Shown here: positions 41,795 through 49,477 of the stretch, piece by piece | Layout: the number at the start of each line of letters is the position of its first letter | Position numbering within the stretch: the stretch's first letter is position 1 | Source: Mesobacillus jeotgali | GTDB lineage: Bacteria > Bacillota > Bacilli > Bacillales > Cytobacillaceae | Direction: 5' to 3' | DNA: 64,000 nt | Assembly (NCBI RefSeq): GCF_014856545.2 | Contig: NZ_CP109811.1 | Location: forward strand, 738,001 to 802,000 | Position numbers and translations under genes: made by a program | Notes under the pieces: generated by a model | Told to the model about the DNA's origin: nothing | Databases searched by the model: none | Seen by the model: only the letters and a program-made list of their open reading frames with translations

Positions 41795-42985
41795 ATGTAT
41801 AATGAGAAAATTAATCAAACCTTCATTTATGAAGAACAAAGAGCTTTAAAGTGGTTCTTGATATTATTTTATACAGTCTATTTAATCTATGAAGTTTTTT
41901 ACCATAGCTTTTATAAAAATATAGACTTAAATTTGCCTAGAGAAATAAATTATTGGGTATATATTTGGCTGCTTATTGCTTTACCTATTTTTATTCTATT
42001 AAAAAGGAAAGAAAAAGTTTACATATTTAAATATATTTTTATAATTGGTTACTTTCTTACTTCAATAATTAGTGAAGTTTCCATATATTCAAAGAGTAAT
42101 CTCGAATATCAGAGTGGAAATGCTGTAGAAATCATAGCTGTTTTATTCACTCCATTTTTTGTTAATACACGTTTCTTTAGGGTAGTAACTGGTACATTGA
42201 TATTCAAATATGCTTTTTTTGGATTCTATCTAGACTCTGAAAATACGATTGGTCCAATAGTTTTGGTTTTAATATTAAGTGGGATAGCCTACCTAATTTT
42301 GGTTCGCTTTCAAAGCTATCTAGTAACTATTAGAAAATCTTACGATTATCAGTTGCAAGGTATAGTTAAAGGAGTAATAGCCACAATTGAATTAAAAGAT
42401 CCATATACAAGGGGACATAGTGAACGAGTAGCACATTATGCTCAGACTCTGGCCATTGAGACGGGGAGATTCTCACAAGAGGAGTTAAGTGCCTTTAACT
42501 ACGCTTGTTTATTGCATGACATTGGAAAGGTTAATATACCTGACTCTATCTTAATGAAGCCAGGAAAGCTTTCAAAGAGTGAGTTTGATGTAATAAAAAC
42601 ACATCCGTCTGTTGGTGCAGAGGCTATTCTAAAAGTGAAGGGACTAGAAAGTAGTATAGCCATTATAATGTCTCATCATGAAAGATGGGACGGTAAGGGG
42701 TATCCAGAAAGCCTTAAGGGGGAATCAATACCGCTCTTAGCACGTGTCGTATCAATTGCTGATGCATTTGATGCAATGACATCCTCAAGATCTTATCGGG
42801 ACGCACTCTCTGTTGATGAGGCATACACCAGAATAATAGATGGGCAAGGAACTCAATTTGATCCTCAATTAGTAGAATTGTTTAAAAAAATCTTCCCTAA
42901 ATGGGTTCAATATCATCGGAGTTACGATTGGTCTACCACTCTTTCAGGTGAAGATTATAAAGATAGGGAGGAGGTAACAGTATGA
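41795..42985 (+). CDS. HD-GYP phosphodiesterase with membrane sensor domain
   Basis: 396 residues; ATG after GTGAGGTACC. N-terminal six-helix sensor domain (residues ~15-190) followed by an HD-GYP domain: H-S-E-R-V-A-H-Y, L-L-H-D-I-G-K-V-N-I-P, H-H-E-R-W-D-G-K-G-Y-P. HD-GYP domains hydrolyse c-di-GMP or related dinucleotides and all key residues are there. Its sensor part parallels the kinase: T-P-F-F-V-N-T-R-F-F here versus S-P-I-F-V-N-K-R-F-F, and V-R-F-Q-S-Y-L-V-T-I versus S-R-F-Q-S-Y-V-T-A-I. Its stop overlaps the small-peptide start (ATGA). Confidence 0.9.
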   Translation: MYNEKINQTFIYEEQRALKWFLILFYTVYLIYEVFYHSFYKNIDLNLPREINYWVYIWLLIALPIFILLKRKEKVYIFKYIFIIGYFLTSIISEVSIYSKSNLEYQSGNAVEIIAVLFTPFFVNTRFFRVVTGTLIFKYAFFGFYLDSENTIGPIVLVLILSGIAYLILVRFQSYLVTIRKSYDYQLQGIVKGVIATIELKDPYTRGHSERVAHYAQTLAIETGRFSQEELSAFNYACLLHDIGKVNIPDSILMKPGKLSKSEFDVIKTHPSVGAEAILKVKGLESSIAIIMSHHERWDGKGYPESLKGESIPLLARVVSIADAFDAMTSSRSYRDALSVDEAYTRIIDGQGTQFDPQLVELFKKIFPKWVQYHRSYDWSTTLSGEDYKDREEVTV

Positions 42986-43041
42986 AGATTCGTAAACTGA
43001 AAAAAGTAAAGACAACTTGCTGGTGGTGCATACTTTTATAA
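42982..43041 (+). CDS. 19-residue Cys-Trp-Trp-Cys peptide (RiPP or signal precursor candidate)
   Basis: MKIRKLKKVKTTCWWCILL. The ATG overlaps the HD-GYP stop and is preceded by the exceptionally strong AGGGAGGAGGTAACAGT. A basic leader (K/R-rich, residues 1-10) is followed by a hydrophobic C-X-X-C core with two Trp, which fits a ribosomally made, modified and processed peptide. A 15-bp hairpin follows and then a gene combining a PqqD-like recognition domain with an M50 protease. A true precursor is inferred from this context; no peptide family is recognised. Confidence 0.6.
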   Translation: MKIRKLKKVKTTCWWCILL

Positions 43042-43058
43042 TTTCTATAATTTCTTGT

Positions 43059-43097
43059 AAAGAAAGGGATCAGCTTTATAGCCTGATTCCTTTCTTT
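43059..43097 (+). terminator. Hairpin between peptide and protease genes
   Basis: Fifteen paired bases, AAAGAAAGGGATCAG / CTGATTCCTTTCTTT (one G-U), nine-base loop, ending in a T-rich arm. Acts as a leaky terminator or mRNA stabiliser so that the peptide is made in excess over the protease, as usual for precursor genes. Confidence 0.7.
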
Positions 43098-43111
43098 AAG
43101 TGGGGGCTTAT

Positions 43112-44290
43112 ATGGAACTAACCTATACTTCTGAAATATCACTGCTTCCTCTAAAAGTAAGAAAAGATAATCGTTATTATATTGTGGAGGATGAAGTTAC
43201 TGGTGATTTCTATGAAATGCCAGAGGTTTGTATTACAGCTATTGAGTTAATGAACAAAAAAATTCCTCTCAGGGAAATTGAAAAGTCCTTGATTTATCAA
43301 TACCCGGATGAAGATATTGATGTTTGGGGGTTTATTAACCAACTTTTAGAACTTAATTTGGTTAGAGAAATCGATGGTATACCTATCCAAAGAAGTTATG
43401 TGGAACAATCCAAATCTGGCTTTTCTTGGCTCCCACAATCCCTAGGCCGTTTCTTCTTCAATCCAATCAGTTCAAAGTTGTACGTCCTTTTACTCGGGGC
43501 AAGTATAGGTTTGATCCTGTTCAAACCAGACTTATTCCCACGCTATTCGGATCTGTTTATGTTTGACCTGATGTTCCAAAATATCATTACCTTGTTGTTG
43601 ATCTCTTTCTTCCTTGTGATCCTGCATGAATTCGGCCATGTGCTTGCGGTCCGTTCTGAAGGTTTGCCGGCAAAAATAGAAGTGGGGAACCGTCTGTTTC
43701 TTATTGTGTTAGAGACCGATATGTCCCAGGTGTGGAAATTGCCGGCAGAAAAGCGCAATAAGCTTTATCTTGCCGGGATGAATTTTGATGTCGCAGTATT
43801 GTTCCTGGCATTGGCAGCCCAGTTTTTCGTGAGTGATAATGCCGTCACTATAGGATTGCTGAAGCTTGTCGTACTGGACACGTTTATCCGTCTAATATAC
43901 CAAACTGCCGTTTTTATGAAGACTGACCTTTATTATGTCATAGAAAACCTAACCGGCTGCTACAATCTAATGGAAAATGGGCGCAACTTCTTGGCGAGAT
44001 GGATGCCTTTCCTAAGAGTGCCAGAAACAGAGACCTTCGCCGGAGAAGAGAAGTTCGTTCGCAGATATGCCGGTTTTTACCTTGCAGGCGTCCTGCTCAC
44101 GTTTATCATCACCGCCTACTACTACATCCCGCAAATGATCTTCGCGGTGAGCGAAATCATGTTGCCGGGGTTCCTGGAACCAATCACCAGCATTCGTTTT
44201 TGGGATTCGGTTGTCTTTTTGCTGCAAATAGTATTAGTTTTGGGTTTATTGTTTTACTCATGGACAAAGAAATATCGTTTAAGCAGTTAA
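43112..44290 (+). CDS. PqqD-like domain fused to M50 membrane metalloprotease
   Basis: 392 residues; ATG 43112 seven bases after GGGGG. Residues ~1-90 resemble the PqqD/RiPP recognition element: R-Y-Y-I-V-E-D-E-V-T-G-D-F-Y-E-M-P-E-V and a helix with L-R-E-I-E-K-S-L. Then about seven helices with the zinc site H-E-F-G-H (His172) and downstream N-F-D and K-T-D-L-Y-Y elements of M50-like peptide processing proteases. It likely binds the adjacent peptide's leader and cuts it in the membrane. The first ~330 bases are AT-rich like the upstream genes, the rest is not. Confidence 0.82.
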   Translation: MELTYTSEISLLPLKVRKDNRYYIVEDEVTGDFYEMPEVCITAIELMNKKIPLREIEKSLIYQYPDEDIDVWGFINQLLELNLVREIDGIPIQRSYVEQSKSGFSWLPQSLGRFFFNPISSKLYVLLLGASIGLILFKPDLFPRYSDLFMFDLMFQNIITLLLISFFLVILHEFGHVLAVRSEGLPAKIEVGNRLFLIVLETDMSQVWKLPAEKRNKLYLAGMNFDVAVLFLALAAQFFVSDNAVTIGLLKLVVLDTFIRLIYQTAVFMKTDLYYVIENLTGCYNLMENGRNFLARWMPFLRVPETETFAGEEKFVRRYAGFYLAGVLLTFIITAYYYIPQMIFAVSEIMLPGFLEPITSIRFWDSVVFLLQIVLVLGLLFYSWTKKYRLSS

Positions 44291-44315
44291 AAAGACAGCC
44301 GAGTGGCTGTCTTTT
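44290..44315. terminator. Bidirectional terminator
   Basis: AAAAGACAGCC-GAGT-GGCTGTCTTTT, perfect 11-bp stem between convergent genes. Confidence 0.88.
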
Positions 44316-44322
44316 AGTCTAT

Positions 44323-45375
44323 TTAATAGCTTTTAACGTAATCTATCAAAATTTCCTTATACTTTTCGAGTGATTCCAGCTCGACAAATTCATCATCTCC
44401 GTGCCAGTTTGCTCCGCTTGGACCGAACTCGATTGCCGGGATTCCGTGTGCTGCGAAATACTGGGTGTCTGCTGCCCCGTGCTGGCCGAATATCACTGCT
44501 TCACCAGCAATATGTTTTTCCAAAACGGGTTTCAGCTGGTTGATGAATGGATCATCCTGTTTTGTCGCCACAGGGATTCCCTTCAGCCCAACGGTAACTT
44601 TGCCTTCTGATATCCCTTCGATTTGCTGCACAATTGAATCGGGATCCTGTCCAGGGAGATAGCGGATATCTAGGGACATGACACAATGATCAGGTACCTT
44701 ATTAAAAACTTCACCACCGGATATGATGGCTAGGTTAACAGATGGTGATGGGTAAAACTCCGAACTTTCTTTTGTAAAAGGCAGTTCCTGCAGTTTTTCG
44801 TATACTCGATACGCTTTGACGATCGCATTATCACCTTCCCACGGCCGGCTGCCATGAGCGGATTTTCCGGTGACTTCGACTTCAAGCCTCAAGACACCTT
44901 TTGCCTGGAGGGCGATCCCCAACTGTGTTGGTTCAGAGGAGATGACAAAATCCCCGCGATAATCATTTTCTACAAGGTAGCCAGTACAATTCATCCCGCC
45001 GATCTCTTCGTCAGAAACAATCTGCAGCTGAATTTTTACCCCGATTTTTTGATTACGCAACTCTTTCATCGCCACCATCATCGCCGCAACTCCAGCTTTC
45101 ATATCAGCTGCGCCTCTAGCGTAGATTCGGCCATTCTTTTCAACGGGAATAAATTGCTCTTTTTTTCCGCTGACGACATCAACATGACCATTGAATACAA
45201 TCGTTTTATCTCCTTCGCCTATCTCGCAGACTACCATCTTATATCCGTTGTTTTCAATCAAACTCGGCTGCAATTTATGCTCAATAAGCCACTGCTTGCA
45301 AAACTCGACCGCCTGATTGGCACCTTCCTTCGTGGAGCTGTCAATCAGGATCAATTCTTTCAATAATTCCTTCAT
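44323..45375 (-). CDS. M20 family metallopeptidase (ArgE/DapE type)
   Basis: 350 residues on the minus strand; ATG at 45375. Zinc-site motifs F-N-G-H-V-D-V-V, A-R-G-A-A-D-M-K-A-G (Asp bridging), D-E-E-I-G-G catalytic Glu pair, and the C-terminal E-F-G-P-S-G-A-N-W-H-G. ArgE/DapE/ACY1-like enzyme deacylating N-acyl amino acids or succinyl-diaminopimelate; the short form with this C-terminus is often annotated as a succinyl-diaminopimelate desuccinylase. Single gene. Confidence 0.88.
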   Translation of the reverse strand: MKELLKELILIDSSTKEGANQAVEFCKQWLIEHKLQPSLIENNGYKMVVCEIGEGDKTIVFNGHVDVVSGKKEQFIPVEKNGRIYARGAADMKAGVAAMMVAMKELRNQKIGVKIQLQIVSDEEIGGMNCTGYLVENDYRGDFVISSEPTQLGIALQAKGVLRLEVEVTGKSAHGSRPWEGDNAIVKAYRVYEKLQELPFTKESSEFYPSPSVNLAIISGGEVFNKVPDHCVMSLDIRYLPGQDPDSIVQQIEGISEGKVTVGLKGIPVATKQDDPFINQLKPVLEKHIAGEAVIFGQHGAADTQYFAAHGIPAIEFGPSGANWHGDDEFVELESLEKYKEILIDYVKSY

Positions 45376-45664
45376 AGTTCAAACACTCCTTGAAAAGGGT
45401 CTACTGTACATTACCACTCTAGTATATTTTCAATCTCAATAATATATGGCAGAGCCTTATCAGGAGATATTTATTTTATATCATTCGAATGGGAATTTAG
45501 TTATAAGGGTGTGTATTTTAAATTGAGTGATATAGACCTAAATGCAAGCGTTTTTACGACAAAATGTTCAGAAAAGTCAGGTCTAACAGTCCATTTCCGA
45601 ATTCATGATTCCTACTATAATTAAACACGTATCTACCAATTTAATCATTAAGGAGATGGATTTC
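45376..45664. other. Gene-free stretch, nothing recognised
   Basis: Divergent promoter region between the M20 peptidase and the nucleotidase gene. No convincing promoter, operator or small gene seen; AT-rich. Confidence 0.4.
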
Positions 45665-48600
45665 TTGAAGAAGCCTTTTCGCAAGATAGGAAAAACTGTT
45701 GTCGCAACAACAATGGCATTGTCTGTGTTAGCGGGCCCAGTTTCTTATAAATCATTTGCAGCTGGGAAGCCGGATCAAGCGGGGAAGCATGAAGTGCAGC
45801 TGCGTATTATGGGAACGACAGATATTCATACAAATTTATATAACTTCGATTACTACAAAGGAGTGGCGGTTCCTGACTTCGGTTTGGCTAAAACGGCTAC
45901 TTTAATTAAAGAAGCAAGAGAAGAAGCCGCTGGTAAAAACAGCTTGTTATTCGATAATGGTGACCTGATTCAGGGGAATCCGCTCGGCGACTATAAAGCC
46001 AAGGTTGATGTACTTGAAGATGGGGAAATGCACCCTGTCTTTGAAGCTATGGAACTATTGGATTATGATGCTGCGACAGTTGGAAACCACGAGTTTAACT
46101 ATGGATTGGACTACCTTGATGAAGTCCTTGATGACGCGCCAATGCCGTATGTAAATGCCAACGTCTACAAGTATGATGGCGATGACAATCCTGACAATGA
46201 TGAGAACTATTTTAAGCCTTACACGGTCTTTAATAAAAAGGTAACGGATACAAATGGCAAAACCAAGGTGATTAAAATTGGTGTTGTCGGTGCGGTGACA
46301 CCGCAAATCGTCCAGTGGGACAAAGCGAATCTTGACGGAAAAGTGATTACGAAAGATATTGTAAAATCAGTAGAATCCCAAATTCCTAAAATGAAAGAAG
46401 AGGGCGCTGATATCATCATCGCACTTGCACACTCTGGAATTGGCGACGAAAAAGTAGTTGAGATGGAAGAAAATGCTGCATACGACCTGACAAAAGTTGA
46501 AGGGATCGATGCTATCATCTCCGGCCACAACCACCAGAACTTCCCAGGAAGCTTCACTGATTTGCCAGGCGTTGATGCTGAAAACGGCACAATCAATGGT
46601 GTTCCGGTCGTCATGCCGGGCAGCTGGGGAAATCAGCTTGGTGTCATGGACCTTACCATTGTAAAAGAAAAAGGCAAATGGAAAGTGAAGAGCTCCAAGT
46701 CTCAACTAAGAGCTGTCTACGATAAAGCGACTAAGACAGAGTTGGCAAAACCAGATGATGAAATTTTAGAAGCGGTAAAAGAAGATCATGAAGGTACGGT
46801 GGAGTATGTAAATCAGCCGGTAGGCAAAACAACTGCTGATATCCACAGCTATTTTGCATTAGTCCAGGACGATCCATCTATCCAAATCGTCACAAATGCA
46901 CAGAAATGGTATGCTGAGAAAAAAGTAAAAGGCACTGCAGACGAGAATCTGCCAATCCTTTCAGCCGGAGCACCTTTTAAAGCAGGCGGACGCAATGGTT
47001 CAGAATACTATACCTACATTCCTGAGGGACAAATTGCAATCAAGAACGTGGCAGATCTTTATCTGTATCCAAACACAGTGGCAACTATCAAGGTGACAGG
47101 TGCGGATGTGAAGGAATGGCTTGAAATGTCTGCAGGGCAGTTCAACCAAATCGATGAAAATAAAACGGAAGAACAAGAGTTAGTTAACTCCACCTTCCCA
47201 ACGTATAACTATGATGTCATCGATGGTGTAACGTATGAAATCGATGTTACTCAACCAGCAAAATACGATAAGGATGGCAATACGGTCAATGCGGAAGCAA
47301 ACCGGATTAAAAACCTGCAATATAATGGACAGCCAATCGATCTGGAACAGGAATTCCTTGTTGTAACGAATAACTATCGTGCTAGCGGAAACTTCCCGGG
47401 TGTCAGAAATAAAACGGCAGTGGAAATGTATCCGGATGAAAACCGTCAGGTAATCATCGATTATATCAGTGAACTGGGAACAATCGACCCATCTGCTGAT
47501 CATAACTGGAGTTTTGCAGGAGTCGAAAAAGAGCTGAATGTAACATTCACTTCTTCACCTGCTGCAGAAGAAGCGCTTCCGGAGTCAGGTTTGATTAACT
47601 ATGCTGGAGATGCTGCGGATGGATTTGCAAAATACCAGCTGCACCTGCCAATCGGCCTTCAGCTTCTGGGAATCAATGATTTCCATGGCCAGCTGGACAC
47701 TTATAACTCAAAAATCAATGCAGGCGGTGTTGAATACCTTGCTGCATATTTGAAAGAACGCGAATCTGAAAATCCTAATACATTGATGCTTCATGCAGGC
47801 GATGCTGTTGGAGCAAGCTCACCGGTATCTGCTTTGCTTCAAGACGAGCCTACTATCAAGATCTTGAACGAGCTTGGTTTTGACGCAGGTACTGTCGGCA
47901 ACCACGAGTTTGATGAAGGTGTAGAGGAAATGATGCGCTTGATCGATGGTGGAGCCCATCCGAAAACAGTGGACAAGTATGGTGTATTCGAAGGTGCCAA
48001 TTTCCCTTATGTCGCGGCTAATGTTGTTGACAAAGTTACAGGTGAGAGTATTTTAGATCCATATACAGTAATCGATGTAAATGGAATTCCAGTCGGTGTC
48101 ATCGGGGTAGCTTTATCTGATACACCAAACATTGTTATTCCAAGTGCGGTCACAGACGTGCAATTCACTGACGAAACTGAAGCAATCAACTTCTATACTG
48201 AGGAGTTAAAGGCACAAGGTGTTGAAACAATTGTTGTTTTAGCGCATAACCCATCCTTTTCAAAAATGGATGGTTCTGACGCAGGTGAAGAGCTTGTTGA
48301 AATCGCCCAAAATGTCGATGATGAAGTAGATGTGTTGTTAGGCGGGCATAACCATGCTTTCACTAACACTAAAGTTGACGGCAAAATTGTCGTCCAGTCC
48401 TATTCTTCAGGTACAGCATTTTCAGATGTTGACATATTGATTAATCCTGTAACGAAGGACGTCATGGTTGGCAAATCTGAAATCGTCACAACATACCGTG
48501 ATCAAATTGAGCCAGATGCTGAAATCAAAGCGATGCTTGACAGTTATGTTGCGGATGTCGCACCGATTCTTAATGAGGTGATTGGATCAACTCCTGAAAT

Positions 48601-49138
48601 GATTACCCGCGATACTAATGCTGCTGGTGAATCTGCAATGGGTAACCTGGTTGCTGACGCTATGCGCTGGCAGACAGGCACTGATTTTGCCTTCATGAAT
48701 TCAGGTGGAGTTCGTGCTGATATCGATGCAGGTCCGATCACTTGGAAAGAAGCATTCACAGTACAGCCATTCGGAAACGATCTTGTGAAAATGAACGTTA
48801 CTGGCGAAGTCATCAAAACATTGCTCGAGCAGCAATGGGGCAGTAAAGTTCGCATCATGCCAATTTCCGGTCTGAAGGTAACTTATGATGATTCAAGAGC
48901 TGCAGGTGACCGTATTGTGTCGATAACGAAGAATGACGGAACACCTGTTGAAATGCATCAAACCTATTCAATCACAGTCAATAACTACATGGCTGGAGGC
49001 GGGGATGGATATGCAATCCTTGCGACGATCAATGACAAGACAATTGATGTAGTAGATTTGGATGCATTGGTCAACTATATCAAGGCCCACGGTGAAGTTA
49101 ATCCAGAAATCGAAGGCAGAGTAACGAAATTAAATTAA
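45665..49138 (+). CDS. Secreted bifunctional nucleotidase/2',3'-cyclic phosphodiesterase (YfkN-like)
   Basis: 1157 residues from TTG 45665, nine bases after AAGGAG; an in-frame ATG at 45656 overlaps that site. Signal peptide residues 1-32. Two tandem 5'-nucleotidase units: calcineurin-type metallophosphatase starting at Asp53 (T-T-D-I-H; V-G-N-H-E-F; G-H-N-H) with its C-terminal domain, then a second starting at Asp672 (N-D-F-H-G-Q; V-G-N-H-E-F-D-E-G; G-G-H-N-H) with its 5'-nucleotidase C-terminal domain. Releases phosphate and nucleosides from extracellular nucleotides. YfkN of B. subtilis is longer and wall-anchored; no LPXTG motif or terminal helix occurs here, so this one is probably free. 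Confidence 0.9.
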   Translation: MKKPFRKIGKTVVATTMALSVLAGPVSYKSFAAGKPDQAGKHEVQLRIMGTTDIHTNLYNFDYYKGVAVPDFGLAKTATLIKEAREEAAGKNSLLFDNGDLIQGNPLGDYKAKVDVLEDGEMHPVFEAMELLDYDAATVGNHEFNYGLDYLDEVLDDAPMPYVNANVYKYDGDDNPDNDENYFKPYTVFNKKVTDTNGKTKVIKIGVVGAVTPQIVQWDKANLDGKVITKDIVKSVESQIPKMKEEGADIIIALAHSGIGDEKVVEMEENAAYDLTKVEGIDAIISGHNHQNFPGSFTDLPGVDAENGTINGVPVVMPGSWGNQLGVMDLTIVKEKGKWKVKSSKSQLRAVYDKATKTELAKPDDEILEAVKEDHEGTVEYVNQPVGKTTADIHSYFALVQDDPSIQIVTNAQKWYAEKKVKGTADENLPILSAGAPFKAGGRNGSEYYTYIPEGQIAIKNVADLYLYPNTVATIKVTGADVKEWLEMSAGQFNQIDENKTEEQELVNSTFPTYNYDVIDGVTYEIDVTQPAKYDKDGNTVNAEANRIKNLQYNGQPIDLEQEFLVVTNNYRASGNFPGVRNKTAVEMYPDENRQVIIDYISELGTIDPSADHNWSFAGVEKELNVTFTSSPAAEEALPESGLINYAGDAADGFAKYQLHLPIGLQLLGINDFHGQLDTYNSKINAGGVEYLAAYLKERESENPNTLMLHAGDAVGASSPVSALLQDEPTIKILNELGFDAGTVGNHEFDEGVEEMMRLIDGGAHPKTVDKYGVFEGANFPYVAANVVDKVTGESILDPYTVIDVNGIPVGVIGVALSDTPNIVIPSAVTDVQFTDETEAINFYTEELKAQGVETIVVLAHNPSFSKMDGSDAGEELVEIAQNVDDEVDVLLGGHNHAFTNTKVDGKIVVQSYSSGTAFSDVDILINPVTKDVMVGKSEIVTTYRDQIEPDAEIKAMLDSYVADVAPILNEVIGSTPEMITRDTNAAGESAMGNLVADAMRWQTGTDFAFMNSGGVRADIDAGPITWKEAFTVQPFGNDLVKMNVTGEVIKTLLEQQWGSKVRIMPISGLKVTYDDSRAAGDRIVSITKNDGTPVEMHQTYSITVNNYMAGGGDGYAILATINDKTIDVVDLDALVNYIKAHGEVNPEIEGRVTKLN

Positions 49139-49146
49139 TAGTTTAG

Positions 49147-49178
49147 AAGGGGAGCGCAAATATGTGCTCCCCTTTTTT
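49147..49178 (+). terminator. Intrinsic terminator after the nucleotidase gene
   Basis: AAGGGGAGC / GCTCCCCTT stem, six T. From here to 49477 is AT-rich, with no recognised site. Confidence 0.88.
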
Positions 49179-49477
49179 GCGGAAACCAGTATTTTCCTGA
49201 TAGTCCATTAGAATCAAATTTAGAGACACGAAGAAAATTTCCCAATATGAAACTTTATTAAAATAGTTTTAAATACACTTATTTTTGAGATAGAAACAGG
49301 ATGATAGACTGAGTTTTATTTTTAAAATAAGTTTTTTTAACAAAAACGAGTAATTTTATAGGTAAATATTATTATATTATAAAAATTTACAATATTTCAA
49401 AACCTTGCTACAATTTCATCAGATTCTTCAGAAAATATGAAAAATCGAAACTTGGAAAATAGCAGGGGGTTATCTTT

